Shown here: positions 24,529 to 33,414 of the stretch, piece by piece | Position numbering within the stretch: position 1 is the first letter of the stretch | Layout of the letters: each line of letters opens with the position of its first letter | Source: a virus | Reading direction: 5' to 3' (one strand) | IMG/VR virus record: IMGVR_UViG_3300032046_006290 | Span: 1 to 48,319 of that record | DNA: 48,319 nucleotides | Translations under genes and position numbers: made by a program | Notes under the pieces: generated by a model | Seen by the model: the letters and a program-made list of their open reading frames with translations, nothing else | Database searches by the model: none | Told to the model about the DNA's origin: nothing

Positions 24529-25896
24529 TTAAATATAAATGAAAAATGTTACTTTAATGTAATTCAAAGGATACAAAAACTTAATTGCGCCTGTAACATT
24601 AATTTGTCTTGGATCATTAAGATCCACAACTGCCTTAACAGGTACTTCTCCAGTTAAAGGATCTGTTTTTGTTCCATAAGCAAAAACATAACCATCTCTA
24701 ACCATTGCATTCCAAATAGATTTAATAGCTTCTTCAACTGCTCCAGGAGTTGTAGGACCAATCACTATTCCTTTATTAAGGAACATCGAATCTAACTTTG
24801 TTCTTGTAATTCTTCTTACATAATCATCACTTGCAACAACAGAAACTTCAGCATTTGTTGCAGAGGAAGGATCTGTAGTAACCGAATGACGAATTTTCAC
24901 AACTCCGGCTTCACTATAGCATACAAGAATTCCATTTGCGCCTAACCGATTCATATCATAAGGTTCATATGCCTCATCTGGAATCGAAAATCCTACAAGA
25001 GTTTTTCCAGTCACAGGAGAAACTACTTTATCTTGTCCTGTAATTGCACCAGCTACTGCAGCAGCAACATAAGAACCATCAAGAGTTAAATCACCTCTTT
25101 CAACATCAGCACTCGGAAATACTAAAATTGCACGCATATTATCTAAAGCATTAGCCTTCGCAATATGATTATCAATACTTGCACTTGAACTCATTCCTAA
25201 AATACATTCCCTTTCATGCCCAATCAATGGTTGTGATTCAATCAAACAATGATTAAAAGCATAATTTTGTATTGTAGAAGAAGTACTAACAGGAATAACA
25301 TAAGCAACATTCTTTTTCTTTTTTAATTTTTCAATAGCTGTTAACCAATCTGCATCAGAAGAACCACTAACTTGAACACACATAACTGCAGGAGCACCAT
25401 TTTCTAACACTAAATCCGCAGCTATTGACATTATGCCATCAGTTAAGTCTTCATCACCATAAAATGCTTTCACATCATCAGTATCAACAAATAAAGTAGG
25501 ATCAAACTGTTCTGCAGGAACTGGATAAGTATAAGATACATAATAAACTTCACCTTCCTTGGGTTGACCATCTCCAGGCGAACCACTACCCCATTGAATG
25601 TATCCTAAATTATTTTCATCAGTACCTGCACCATAAGAATAATTACCACTCCATGAAGCATAATCTCCTGAAACTCCAGGAATTGCAGCAACTTGAGAAA
25701 CTGTTACTCCAAAATGAGCTAAATAATCTTTGTTAGCAGAACCAGAACCTGCTAAACGTGTAACTGCTTCATCAACAACATTCCTTACACTTGGCCCTGT
25801 AGAAATAATAGCTGAAATTCTTACTTCTTCAGATAAACTAATTACTCTTTGAGCAGCAATACTTTCAACTGTTACTCCGGGTGGTTTATAAGCCAT
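24529..25896 (-). CDS. Tail sheath protein
   Basis: A 455-aa protein beginning MAYKPPGVTVESIAAQRVI, the usual sheath N-terminus (xxxPGVxxxE). The middle includes the variable outer domain and the SADLVLENGAPAVMCVQV region. The C-terminal part has DDYVRRITRTKLDSMFLNKGIVIGPTTPGAVEEAIKSIWNAM and ends with strands after LNDPRQINVTGAIKFLYPLNYIKVTF. These match the conserved sheath core that sends an arm to its neighbour. Strong AAGGAGG SD. This settles the contractile tail type. Confidence 0.88.
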   Translation of the reverse strand: MAYKPPGVTVESIAAQRVISLSEEVRISAIISTGPSVRNVVDEAVTRLAGSGSANKDYLAHFGVTVSQVAAIPGVSGDYASWSGNYSYGAGTDENNLGYIQWGSGSPGDGQPKEGEVYYVSYTYPVPAEQFDPTLFVDTDDVKAFYGDEDLTDGIMSIAADLVLENGAPAVMCVQVSGSSDADWLTAIEKLKKKKNVAYVIPVSTSSTIQNYAFNHCLIESQPLIGHERECILGMSSSASIDNHIAKANALDNMRAILVFPSADVERGDLTLDGSYVAAAVAGAITGQDKVVSPVTGKTLVGFSIPDEAYEPYDMNRLGANGILVCYSEAGVVKIRHSVTTDPSSATNAEVSVVASDDYVRRITRTKLDSMFLNKGIVIGPTTPGAVEEAIKSIWNAMVRDGYVFAYGTKTDPLTGEVPVKAVVDLNDPRQINVTGAIKFLYPLNYIKVTFFIYI

Positions 25897-25931
25897 TTTT
25901 AACCTCCTTACTAATAATTTTTATTTTCTAT

Positions 25932-27005
25932 TTAATTAAATTCTTCTATATCTGGTGATACTTTCTTTATTGTATCACCTTCAAAATCTTCTGACCAAAT
26001 ACTATATAATTCAATAGCAAATGAAATCGAAAAAATTCTATCATTTCCTCTTTCTCTTACATTTTCATTTCCTTTTGAAATATTTATAATACGAATACCT
26101 GTTTCAGTCAAATTGCTAATACCTTCTAATTCAACATTTAAAGTTGGAGGATATGTAATAGCTTCTTTACGTTTCAAATTTGCATGTTTCAACATAGTCA
26201 AATACATAAAAATAATATCCTCTATTGAGTGCATTGTCCAAATATCTTTTGCTTCGACCCTTAAAGATAAATTAACTTGAATTCCTCCGCCTAAACGTTT
26301 ATATACTGGACCTTGAGCAACTGCTAACAAAGTCGAACTCGAAGAAACATTCCACGACCCGCTTCCGTACTTAGTTGCAAGATATGGATGTGCAGTCAAA
26401 CTTAAATCAGGGCTTGTATCCTTTGCAATATAATAAATACAATCATCAGGTGCTTCATACTCCACATAATATAATTGATCTGGAGCTAAAATAATAGGTG
26501 GATCTAATTCAACCCATTTGTATAAAAAGTCATTATCTTCAAAAGCATTAATTATTCCTGAAGATATTGCTACTCCAGGCTCATTAACACTTGCTGATGA
26601 AAAATTTACATTAATATCTCCATTTAATCTACTTCCAAACTTAATTGCAATACCTATATCTCTTAATTTCAAAAAATCAGAAACTTGAATACCAAACGCT
26701 TGTTTATAACCATTACCTAAAATTTCATAATCATTCGGAACTGAACCAAACCTTTCTGATACCCAAATACTATCAACAAAATCATCTATTCCCCAATTGT
26801 CAAGAGGACCTCCTACTCCTTCAATAACAACTATAGGATATTTTTCTGGTTCTCTTGGTTGATGATCATATACTGTTGGAATATTTGCTCCTGTAATTTC
26901 TACAACTTCTTGATTATCATTCACCCAAGAAGTATTGGTTGCAAACACTTTTCTCAAAGACTCAACAAGATAATGAACTATATCTTTCGTTTGAAGATAT
27001 CTCAT
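25932..27005 (-). CDS. Neck / tail-completion structural protein, unknown family
   Basis: A 357-aa protein just upstream of the sheath gene. N-terminal residues are helical (DIVHYLVESLRKVFATNT) with YPIVVIEGVGG soon after, and a beta-rich insertion lies in the middle (residues ~110-235, resembling a carbohydrate-binding-type sandwich: YKQAFGIQVSDFLKLRDIGIAI, YYVEYEAPDDCIYYIAKD). The end returns to the first domain (GGGIQVNLSLRVEAKD, ISFAIELYSIW). So it may be a tail-completion fold with an inserted beta-sandwich. AAAGG precedes the ATG. Position suggests the head-tail or sheath-top interface. Confidence 0.5.
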   Translation of the reverse strand: MRYLQTKDIVHYLVESLRKVFATNTSWVNDNQEVVEITGANIPTVYDHQPREPEKYPIVVIEGVGGPLDNWGIDDFVDSIWVSERFGSVPNDYEILGNGYKQAFGIQVSDFLKLRDIGIAIKFGSRLNGDINVNFSSASVNEPGVAISSGIINAFEDNDFLYKWVELDPPIILAPDQLYYVEYEAPDDCIYYIAKDTSPDLSLTAHPYLATKYGSGSWNVSSSSTLLAVAQGPVYKRLGGGIQVNLSLRVEAKDIWTMHSIEDIIFMYLTMLKHANLKRKEAITYPPTLNVELEGISNLTETGIRIINISKGNENVRERGNDRIFSISFAIELYSIWSEDFEGDTIKKVSPDIEEFN

Positions 27006-27022
27006 ATAACCTTTCGAACTTT

Positions 27023-27718
27023 TTAACTAACTGAACTTCCAGAAATTGCATTTGCAGCGTTTAAATAAAAATCAGCAAGCACTTTTCCTGCATTTCCTAC
27101 TCCACTTTTAACAGTAAAAGTTAAAGAGCTCGCAGTTTCTTCAGCTCCTTCAGGCGCATCATAATCAGAAATCGCATACCCCATTGTTCCAGATTCATAT
27201 TTCACTATAACATTTGGATCAATACTTTTTAAAGTAGGTAATAACTGTTTTATTTTTCTATCAGCAATTATAAATCCAGGAGTTACTTCTCCAGATGAAT
27301 AAATATCCCCTTGGCAAGATTCATATGTACTGATACCAACACTATTCAAAGCTTGTACTAAAGGAATAATATCTATATCTATTGATACTTTTACATCATT
27401 AATAAGTATTTTTTTTGTTTTATGTTCTTCATCTTCTTTTTCTCTTGGTAACTTTCCTTTTTCAGTTTTTTTAATTAATTGTTTGTAGTATTCAATAGCT
27501 TCCTCTCTTGTTACCCCTCCTAATTCTTCATTATAATGATTCAGGTCACTTGCGTGTTCTTTACCATTAGGATCTACTACTGTAGCCCTATAACCCATTC
27601 TTGATTCATAAAAACGTACTGTATAGCCATTTGGCAAATGTTTTTCTTCTGTTATTTTTGCTCTTTTTTTATTTCTGCTATTTACGTCAAATATTATTCG
27701 TGGTATAAGTATCGACAT
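27023..27718 (-). CDS. Hypothetical structural-region protein
   Basis: A 231-aa protein with a short N-terminal strand, a central region GYRATVVDPNGKEHASDLNHYNEELGG and GVTREEAIEYYKQLI, and a C-terminal part with PLVQALNSVGISTYESCQGD followed by TPGFIIADRKI. The SCQGD segment after a predicted helix and glycine turn is distinctive and could be a metal or nucleotide site, but I cannot assign it. GAGGAG precedes the ATG. Between two neck-region genes, so perhaps virion-associated. Confidence 0.5.
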   Translation of the reverse strand: MSILIPRIIFDVNSRNKKRAKITEEKHLPNGYTVRFYESRMGYRATVVDPNGKEHASDLNHYNEELGGVTREEAIEYYKQLIKKTEKGKLPREKEDEEHKTKKILINDVKVSIDIDIIPLVQALNSVGISTYESCQGDIYSSGEVTPGFIIADRKIKQLLPTLKSIDPNVIVKYESGTMGYAISDYDAPEGAEETASSLTFTVKSGVGNAGKVLADFYLNAANAISGSSVS

Positions 27719-27730
27719 ATAAACTCCTCT

Positions 27731-28612
27731 TTATATATTCAGAATCATTTTATATCTAACATCTGCTTCTTCCAACAAAATCACATCAAACTCTTGATGC
27801 ATAAAAATACCTCTAAAAAAACTATCTTTTTTATTAGTTACTTCAAATATTTGTCCTACATCATTTCCCATAGTTTTTACAATCAAATCATAATTATTTA
27901 TAACAGGTACAGCCAGAGCCCAATGTCTATTAATCTGTTTTTTTACTAAACCTTCTCCACTAAATGAAATAGTAAAATCTGTTTTCGGTACTCTTACTAA
28001 AATTGTATTTTCCGGATTATATCTAGTTCCATCACAATTATATTTAATCCACCCCGGAGGAAATCCAGTTCCATAACAAATAGTGCATTGCATATCTGGT
28101 TGATTTGTATCTGAATTTACGCATCCACATAATATATTATATAAAAAAGTAACAGTTCCTGAAGGTACATACCCTGTATTTAACCATACTTTTACTTGTC
28201 TTCGTGTAGAAACAGATGTTCCAACAACTTCCTCTAAAGCAAATTCATTATCATATAATATATCATCTTTGTCAAAAACTCTATTTAATAGAGTGCTTCC
28301 AACATACAAATTAAATGTCCCTTTACCTGTTCCTGTATACGTTCTTAAATCTGGATGATTTGAATCTCCTGGATTCCATAAAATTTTCATATATTGCGGG
28401 GTTGTTTGGTCCCAAGAAGAAATAGTTCCAGCTATAATACTCCCAGAAGTCATTCTTTGGTAAAAGTAGAATGGCTCACTCCCTATAACTATTTGTAATT
28501 CGTGATTCTCTTTTATATAATCAACAATTTCCTTGTCTAATCCCAAACCACAATCTTCGTATAGTTCTTCTCCAGGTTGAAGAGGATCATTACTATTATA
28601 AATTGGAGACAT
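27731..28612 (-). CDS. Neck / head-tail connector candidate with zinc-knuckle motif
   Basis: A 293-aa beta-rich protein with C162, C164, C176 and C179 arranged as CGC ... CTICYGTG, a CxxCxGxG-type zinc knuckle that also appears in both gp25-like proteins. The C-terminal domain (TILVRVPKTDFTISFSGEG, LIVKTMGNDVGQIFEVTNK, MHQEFDVILLEEAD) is beta-barrel-like, as in head-tail adaptors. The start overlaps the end of the HNH endonuclease gene by 17 bases, and its SD (AAGGA) lies inside that gene, so the endonuclease was inserted very close to the start. Function inferred from position and fold pattern. Confidence 0.55.
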   Translation of the reverse strand: MSPIYNSNDPLQPGEELYEDCGLGLDKEIVDYIKENHELQIVIGSEPFYFYQRMTSGSIIAGTISSWDQTTPQYMKILWNPGDSNHPDLRTYTGTGKGTFNLYVGSTLLNRVFDKDDILYDNEFALEEVVGTSVSTRRQVKVWLNTGYVPSGTVTFLYNILCGCVNSDTNQPDMQCTICYGTGFPPGWIKYNCDGTRYNPENTILVRVPKTDFTISFSGEGLVKKQINRHWALAVPVINNYDLIVKTMGNDVGQIFEVTNKKDSFFRGIFMHQEFDVILLEEADVRYKMILNI

Positions 28613-29471
28613 TATATTCCTTCATTAAATAATTCTGTTCATCTATAACACTTAATAAAGTTTGAAAATATTTTATCCAATATTCGTTATTTATGTTTAC
28701 TATTGCATTACATTTATTACAAAGAGTAATCAAATTAGTATCTCTACAATTTTGTTTATCATGGTCAGTATGATGGCAATGTAAACTATCACCAAACTTT
28801 TCTTTGTGTGCTTCATTTGTCATAAAACAAAGTTGACAAGTATTTTGGTCTCTATTACGTATTTTTTCTTTTAGTTTTGCATCAAATTTAAAACCGTAAG
28901 GCATATAAGATATTCCACCTTTCCAATTAGGATTATTTTCTCCTGATAAAGATTTGATCCATTCTTCTCTTGCTTTTAGATCTCTATTCGCCATACCCTT
29001 CTTTATATTTTCTCTTGCTTCTAGAGTATGCTTTTTATCTTTCATTGGAGAGGGTTTACCTTTCCTTGCTTTGCTACATTTTTCTCGAAGTGTTGGATCA
29101 TTTTTGTGAGCTTCTTTTAAAGAATTACTTATTTGTTGTTTTACAGCAGGATCATTCATACTAACTTTCAAAGTTGTTTTCATCTTTTCTATGGATTCTA
29201 ATTTATGATGTTTTCCAAACATTGGATGCTTCTCTCCAGAATTTAACCCTTGACATTTTTTGCTAATCTTTTCTTTTACTTCGGGTCGATTCATTACATC
29301 TTTCATTTTTTGTTTCCAACTTTCACCGTGGGGTTTAGTTGAAAATAATTCTCGAAGTTGATTTCCTTCTTTATCAATAATGCAAAAATACCACCTATCA
29401 TAATGTAATCTACAAAATCCTCGAGCTAATACTTTCTTACCACAATCTTTTACTTTACATAACTTTTCCAT
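28596..29471 (-). CDS. HNH homing endonuclease with NUMOD3 motifs
   Basis: A 291-aa free-standing endonuclease. The N-terminal zinc site is C5, C10, C20, H23 in KDCGKKVLARGFCRLHYDRW. The middle has NUMOD3-type DNA-binding repeats: GEKHPMFGKHH (~79-89), ARKGKPSPMKDKKH (~135-148) and a SGENNPNWKGG block (~176-186). The nuclease domain has C212-C215, H231-H234 (HCHH), N246 and C251-C254, a zinc-bound HNH of the C-x2-C type. It should nick or cut a specific DNA site in related phages and spread itself. It is the only obvious mobile gene here, between two neck genes. GGAGG precedes the ATG. All key residues seem present. Confidence 0.88.
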   Translation of the reverse strand: MEKLCKVKDCGKKVLARGFCRLHYDRWYFCIIDKEGNQLRELFSTKPHGESWKQKMKDVMNRPEVKEKISKKCQGLNSGEKHPMFGKHHKLESIEKMKTTLKVSMNDPAVKQQISNSLKEAHKNDPTLREKCSKARKGKPSPMKDKKHTLEARENIKKGMANRDLKAREEWIKSLSGENNPNWKGGISYMPYGFKFDAKLKEKIRNRDQNTCQLCFMTNEAHKEKFGDSLHCHHTDHDKQNCRDTNLITLCNKCNAIVNINNEYWIKYFQTLLSVIDEQNYLMKEYNVSNL

Positions 29472-29597
29472 TTTATACCTCCATTTAAGGATATAAAATA
29501 TAATACAATTTCAAATACGAATATTAAATATCAATCTTTATTATCTGTTATTCTTATTTTTTCGAAAACTTTTTACGCATAAAAATTTTCTAAAAAG

Positions 29598-30380
29598 TTA
29601 ATGCGCGAACTTACTAACTCCGCGCAAGGCGCGGCTGAGCGACCTCGGAAAACCAACAGTACTACTAAACAATCCTCTCATTCCGAAATGATTCATTGCA
29701 TACATTTGTTTAATTCTTTTCATTTCCTCTAAATATGTTTGCATTATAGATTGATAGATACTTAAATATTTTCCTGAACGATCTCTTGTAATACTAATTC
29801 CATTATCATTATAAGAAAAATGTTTACCAGCTTCTAAAATTTCAAGACCTATTAAAGCGTGAACTATAGCACCTATTTCAACAGTTCTATAATATTCTCT
29901 CGGTAAATTTTTAAAATTAAAACCTGTAATTAATGGAGGCTCAGAATTAAACCAATCTAAACCATTTTGTATATAATCTAGCATTTCTCGATCACTCAAA
30001 TATTTATTTCTATAACCTCCAGCATCTAAATGCATATATAATTTAGATCTTACAGCATCTACCAAAACACCTTCTATGATTGATTCTGCAGGATCTTTTA
30101 ATTTAAAAATATTAGGAACATCTTGAGTAGTATAAACACCATTAATCCATCCTGACCACCAAGCACCATAATATCCATATTTCCAAGAAGCGTCAGGAGT
30201 AATAGTATAATAATATATACCTAAAGAATCGTGAACTCCAACTCCTCCACTAATCTTCGTAACACCGTCTTGATACATAATATTTACAGCAACAGAACCA
30301 GAAGGGTCTATTAAATTATAATTATCATCTTTAAATTGAGCCCAAATTCTTTCTGTTATACCTCTATATATAAATTGCAT
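29598..30380 (-). CDS. Neck / head-completion structural protein
   Basis: A 260-aa two-part protein. Residues ~1-95 are an Ig-like beta domain (IWAQFKDDNYNLIDPSGSVAV, GIYYYTITPD, GYYGAWWSG) often seen in phage structural proteins. The second part is helical: DAVRSKLYMHLDAGG, YLSDREMLDYIQNGLDWFNSEPPL, then IGAIVHALIGLEIL, with a basic tail (RSLSRALRG). The helical part resembles head-completion/connector proteins. The last codons contain a GC-rich hairpin (CCGCGC-AAG-GCGCGG, 29620-29634), unusual for this genome. Gene order supports a neck role; family not certain. Confidence 0.5.
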   Translation of the reverse strand: MQFIYRGITERIWAQFKDDNYNLIDPSGSVAVNIMYQDGVTKISGGVGVHDSLGIYYYTITPDASWKYGYYGAWWSGWINGVYTTQDVPNIFKLKDPAESIIEGVLVDAVRSKLYMHLDAGGYRNKYLSDREMLDYIQNGLDWFNSEPPLITGFNFKNLPREYYRTVEIGAIVHALIGLEILEAGKHFSYNDNGISITRDRSGKYLSIYQSIMQTYLEEMKRIKQMYAMNHFGMRGLFSSTVGFPRSLSRALRGVSKFAH

Positions 30381-30402
30381 AAGTTTTAAAACTCCTTATA
30401 CA

Positions 30403-31836
30403 TTAATTTTTCTTTCCATCAGTTGAATCTATATTAAATTTTGGTTTTTTAGATTCTATATGAGATTTTTGACCTTTTGTATTTATATGATATTTTTCAC
30501 TTTTTGTATTTATATGAGATTTTTGATCTTCTGTATTTATATGATATTTTTCACCTTTACTGAAAATACTTCCTTGACCATAACCACCAATATTTGCATT
30601 AGATGTAATTATTTGTCGATTTGATACCCTAAAAATAGTAGCATTAGATACAATTAATTGTTGTTCTGTAGCTTTTATAGTAGCATCAGATGAAATTAAT
30701 TGTTGTTTTGTAACTTCAACATTAGCGTTAGATATAATTGTTTGTTGCTTTGTAACTATTACATTGGCGTCAGATATAATAGTTAAAGGCTGTGTTATAA
30801 AAGAATTAGATGTAATTATTTGTTGCCTTGTAACTACTATATTAGCATCTGATATAATTACACGCTGTGTTTTAACAGCAACATTAGCATCAGATATAAT
30901 AGTCGTTAGCTGTTTTATAAAAGCATTTGATGCAATTATCTGTTGTATATTCTTTATTATTACATTAGTATCTGATGAAATTATCTGTTGCTTATTCTTT
31001 ATTATTACATTAGCATTTGATGTAATTATCTGCTGTTTTTTAACTACAATACTTGTATCAGATGAAATTAATTTTTGTTTTGTAATTACTACATTAACAT
31101 CAGATGTTAATAACTGTTGATTGTTAACAATTTTTACATTAGTATCTGATGAAATTATCTGTTGCTTATTAACAATCTTAATATCTGCATCAGATACAAT
31201 TGTTTGCTGAACATTAGGAATTACTATGTTAGTATCAGATGTTAATAACTGTTGATTGTTAACAATTTTTACATTAGTATCTGATGAAATTATCTGTTGC
31301 TTATTCTTTATTATTACATTAGCATTTGATGTAATTATCTGCTGTTTTTTAACTACAATACTTGTATCAGATGAAATTAATTTTTGTTTTGTAATTACTA
31401 CATTAACATCAGATGTTAATAACTGTTGATTGTTAACAATTTTTACATTAGTATCTGATGAAATTATCTGTTGCTTATTAACAATCTTAATATCTGCATC
31501 AGATACAATTGTTTGCTGAACATTAGGAATTACTATGTTAGTATCAGATGTTAATAACTGTTGATTGTTAACAATTTTTACATTAGTATCTGATGAAATT
31601 ATCTGTTGCTTAGCAGGTGTTATTGTTGTTATTTCAGCATCAGATGTAATTAACTGTTGTAATGTTTTAAGAATACCATCCCAAATTCGACCATCATCCC
31701 AATGTCCTATGTCCCAAATATACTGCTTTTCTTCAGCAACTATATTAGCATCAGACAATATAGCCTTTTGTTGAGTTATAGTTGGTACTCCAACTAACAA
31801 TAAAACTATCGATTTCCTAGTAGATATATTACTCAT
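30403..31836 (-). CDS. Repeat-fibre protein with 14-15-residue beta repeats
   Basis: A 477-aa protein. After a ~70-residue N-terminus containing DIGHWDDGRIWDG it consists of ~20 short repeats of the form QQIISSDTNVKIVNN or QQLLTSDTNIVIPNV, each a probable strand-turn-strand, suggesting a beta-solenoid or triple-stranded fibre. It ends in a second repeat type (KYHINT, KSHINT, KYHINT, KSHIES). Seven consecutive repeats (103 residues) are duplicated exactly. Composition is rich in I, V, N, S, T, Q and K with almost no aromatics in the array. No enzymatic motif. It lies between capsid and neck genes, so a head- or neck-attached fibre is plausible. Confidence 0.6.
   Translation of the reverse strand: MSNISTRKSIVLLLVGVPTITQQKAILSDANIVAEEKQYIWDIGHWDDGRIWDGILKTLQQLITSDAEITTITPAKQQIISSDTNVKIVNNQQLLTSDTNIVIPNVQQTIVSDADIKIVNKQQIISSDTNVKIVNNQQLLTSDVNVVITKQKLISSDTSIVVKKQQIITSNANVIIKNKQQIISSDTNVKIVNNQQLLTSDTNIVIPNVQQTIVSDADIKIVNKQQIISSDTNVKIVNNQQLLTSDVNVVITKQKLISSDTSIVVKKQQIITSNANVIIKNKQQIISSDTNVIIKNIQQIIASNAFIKQLTTIISDANVAVKTQRVIISDANIVVTRQQIITSNSFITQPLTIISDANVIVTKQQTIISNANVEVTKQQLISSDATIKATEQQLIVSNATIFRVSNRQIITSNANIGGYGQGSIFSKGEKYHINTEDQKSHINTKSEKYHINTKGQKSHIESKKPKFNIDSTDGKKN
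30962..31579 (-). repeat. Perfect 309-bp tandem duplication
   Basis: 30962-31270 and 31271-31579 look identical base for base, with a further 33-bp partial copy at 31580-31612. The unit holds seven protein repeats (103 codons) and keeps the reading frame. The absence of any difference suggests a very recent slippage or crossover event. Confidence 0.88.
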
Positions 31837-31951
31837 TAAATTGAGTCCTTAAACTTATTTTATTAAGTTATATTAGAATTGACTGTAGCCAATTCCCATT
31901 CATTTAGGTCTTTAACTTCAGTCATTATATAATCTATAAAAAATGTCTCCA

Positions 31952-32299
31952 TTAAGCATACTTCAAAACTTTCCAAGGGAAATCACGCCCCGTTCCGAAA
32001 GTTTGTTTAAGAGTAAATTTCAATGCATCATCTTCAGTCAGCTCATTTGAAACAGGAACACTAATTTTAATCACTTCACCCTCCACCTGAGTCCCATAAA
32101 AAGAAGCAATATATACTACTCGTGAAGTTCCTCCAGTTAAAATAATTTGATAAATCCTCAACTCTAAGATATCTCCATCTACCATAGCAGCAGTATCAAC
32201 ATGAAAAGTAAAAGTTCCCACCACATTAACACCTGAAAGAGTGTGCTCAGTTCCTACAACTGCTGTTTGCGTTCCACTTGCATAATTTGTCACTGCCAT
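31952..32299 (-). CDS. Small beta-rich virion protein
   Basis: A 115-aa protein made almost wholly of strands: TFTFHVDTAAMVDGDILELRIYQ, SRVVYIASFYG, EVIKISVPVSNEL, ALKFTLKQT, ending FPWKVLKYA. It resembles small single-domain beta-sandwich proteins often found beside phage decoration or fibre genes. GGTGAT precedes the ATG. It follows the two paralogous genes with almost no gap. No motif for a specific task. Confidence 0.6.
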   Translation of the reverse strand: MAVTNYASGTQTAVVGTEHTLSGVNVVGTFTFHVDTAAMVDGDILELRIYQIILTGGTSRVVYIASFYGTQVEGEVIKISVPVSNELTEDDALKFTLKQTFGTGRDFPWKVLKYA

Positions 32300-32300
32300 A

Positions 32301-32840
32301 TTATATCACCGTCCTTATAGATAATCCAAAAAATGGAACATAACAAAGCCCCATCGGAGTAAAGGTGGCTTGATTTGGCAAAGGAAAAGTCTGTTCATCT
32401 AAAACCCCGATAATCCAAAGATTTTGCTCTGAACCTACACTAACTTGATGAAACTTCGCATTTCCACTACTATTTCCCAACGCTATATAAAAATTTCCAG
32501 GACCTATTCTTGGGCCTGTAATATCTAAAACTTGCAAAACCTCAGTTCCAGACTGAGCTACCGAACCTGTTGACATAAGTTTTTTACCACTCTTATCATA
32601 AATTCCTAAATCTATATTCCCGTCTACGACTGTTCCATTATATACAAACATTTTGGCAACTAAAATTGATTGACTCAAATAAAAAGGAACATATCTCGTA
32701 ACAAGTATTCCTGCGGTTGAATCAGGTATACTTATAATCTTACCATTAGCAGCAGTCATTAAACCAATTCCTATGCTTTCTAAAGAAAAAATATGAATCG
32801 TGCCCAATGTTGGCAAAGAGATAACAGGCCAATCTGCCAT
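32301..32840 (-). CDS. Beta-rich virion protein, tandem paralogue B
   Basis: The ATG at 32840 (MADWPVISL) is chosen because GGAGG lies just upstream; the open frame extends 22 codons further without an SD. The 179-aa product is clearly paralogous to the preceding gene, sharing YNGTVVDGN(I/V)D-G(I/V)YD, GKK--STGS-AQSGT and PLP---TF. It is predicted all-beta, like a jelly-roll carbohydrate-binding or decoration domain. The family is unknown to me; similar proteins could coat the capsid or form fibre tips. Confidence 0.62.
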   Translation of the reverse strand: MADWPVISLPTLGTIHIFSLESIGIGLMTAANGKIISIPDSTAGILVTRYVPFYLSQSILVAKMFVYNGTVVDGNIDLGIYDKSGKKLMSTGSVAQSGTEVLQVLDITGPRIGPGNFYIALGNSSGNAKFHQVSVGSEQNLWIIGVLDEQTFPLPNQATFTPMGLCYVPFFGLSIRTVI

Positions 32841-32841
32841 T

Positions 32842-33378
32842 TTAAACCACCTCCACACATACAACTGCGCCAGAATAAATATAAAGTGCTTGTCCCAAGG
32901 TAGCAAAAGTCGCTATATCAGGCAATGGAAAAGCTGACGCTTGCTGAAAACATCCAAGTGCTCTCCCTTCTTGCTGACCTAACAACACTCTCCGAAAAGT
33001 TGCCGTCGCACTGTCACTTGCCAAAGCAAAAAAATACTGTCCTGGGGGAATTAACACATCAGCAATATCTATCAATTGAGCTGCCTGTGTCCCAGATTGA
33101 GCAGTTGAACCTGTAGAAACTATTTTTCTTCCTGTACTATCATAAACACCAAAATCAACATTACCATCAACAACACCACCATTAATCCATGCCAATTTTT
33201 TAATCAAAATAGGTATCGATATTCTAAACGGAATAAACAGTGCAAGATTAGCTCCTGGAAATACTCCGCTCGACGTTGACCCTATAGTGCCTAACGCCGC
33301 CCCAATACTACAAACATGAAATGGACTAATTACAGTATCATATCCTAAAGAAATCAACTCTCTCGGCCAATCACTCAT
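32842..33378 (-). CDS. Beta-rich virion protein, tandem paralogue A
   Basis: A 178-aa protein, N-terminus MSDWPRELISLGYD, paralogous to the next gene over its full length (WINGGVVDGNVDFGVYDSTG, IVSTGSTAQSGTQAAQLIDI, PPGQYFFALASDS). The gene stop and the SD of the next gene are interlaced, so the pair is probably translated together. AAGGAATG precedes the ATG. Tandem duplication with ~40% visible identity suggests specialisation of two surface proteins. Confidence 0.62.
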   Translation of the reverse strand: MSDWPRELISLGYDTVISPFHVCSIGAALGTIGSTSSGVFPGANLALFIPFRISIPILIKKLAWINGGVVDGNVDFGVYDSTGRKIVSTGSTAQSGTQAAQLIDIADVLIPPGQYFFALASDSATATFRRVLLGQQEGRALGCFQQASAFPLPDIATFATLGQALYIYSGAVVCVEVV

Positions 33379-33414
33379 AATACATTCCTTGCCTTATCAC
33401 ATAAATATTTTTAC

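Noticed and set aside
30764-31120. 118-codon plus-strand ORF
   Set aside because: It is the antisense reading of the repetitive fibre gene, has no SD, and owes its length to the repeated sequence.
31863-31925. 20-codon minus-strand ORF in the gap before the repeat-fibre gene
   Set aside because: No suitably spaced SD and no similarity that I recognise; may be a relic but cannot be supported.
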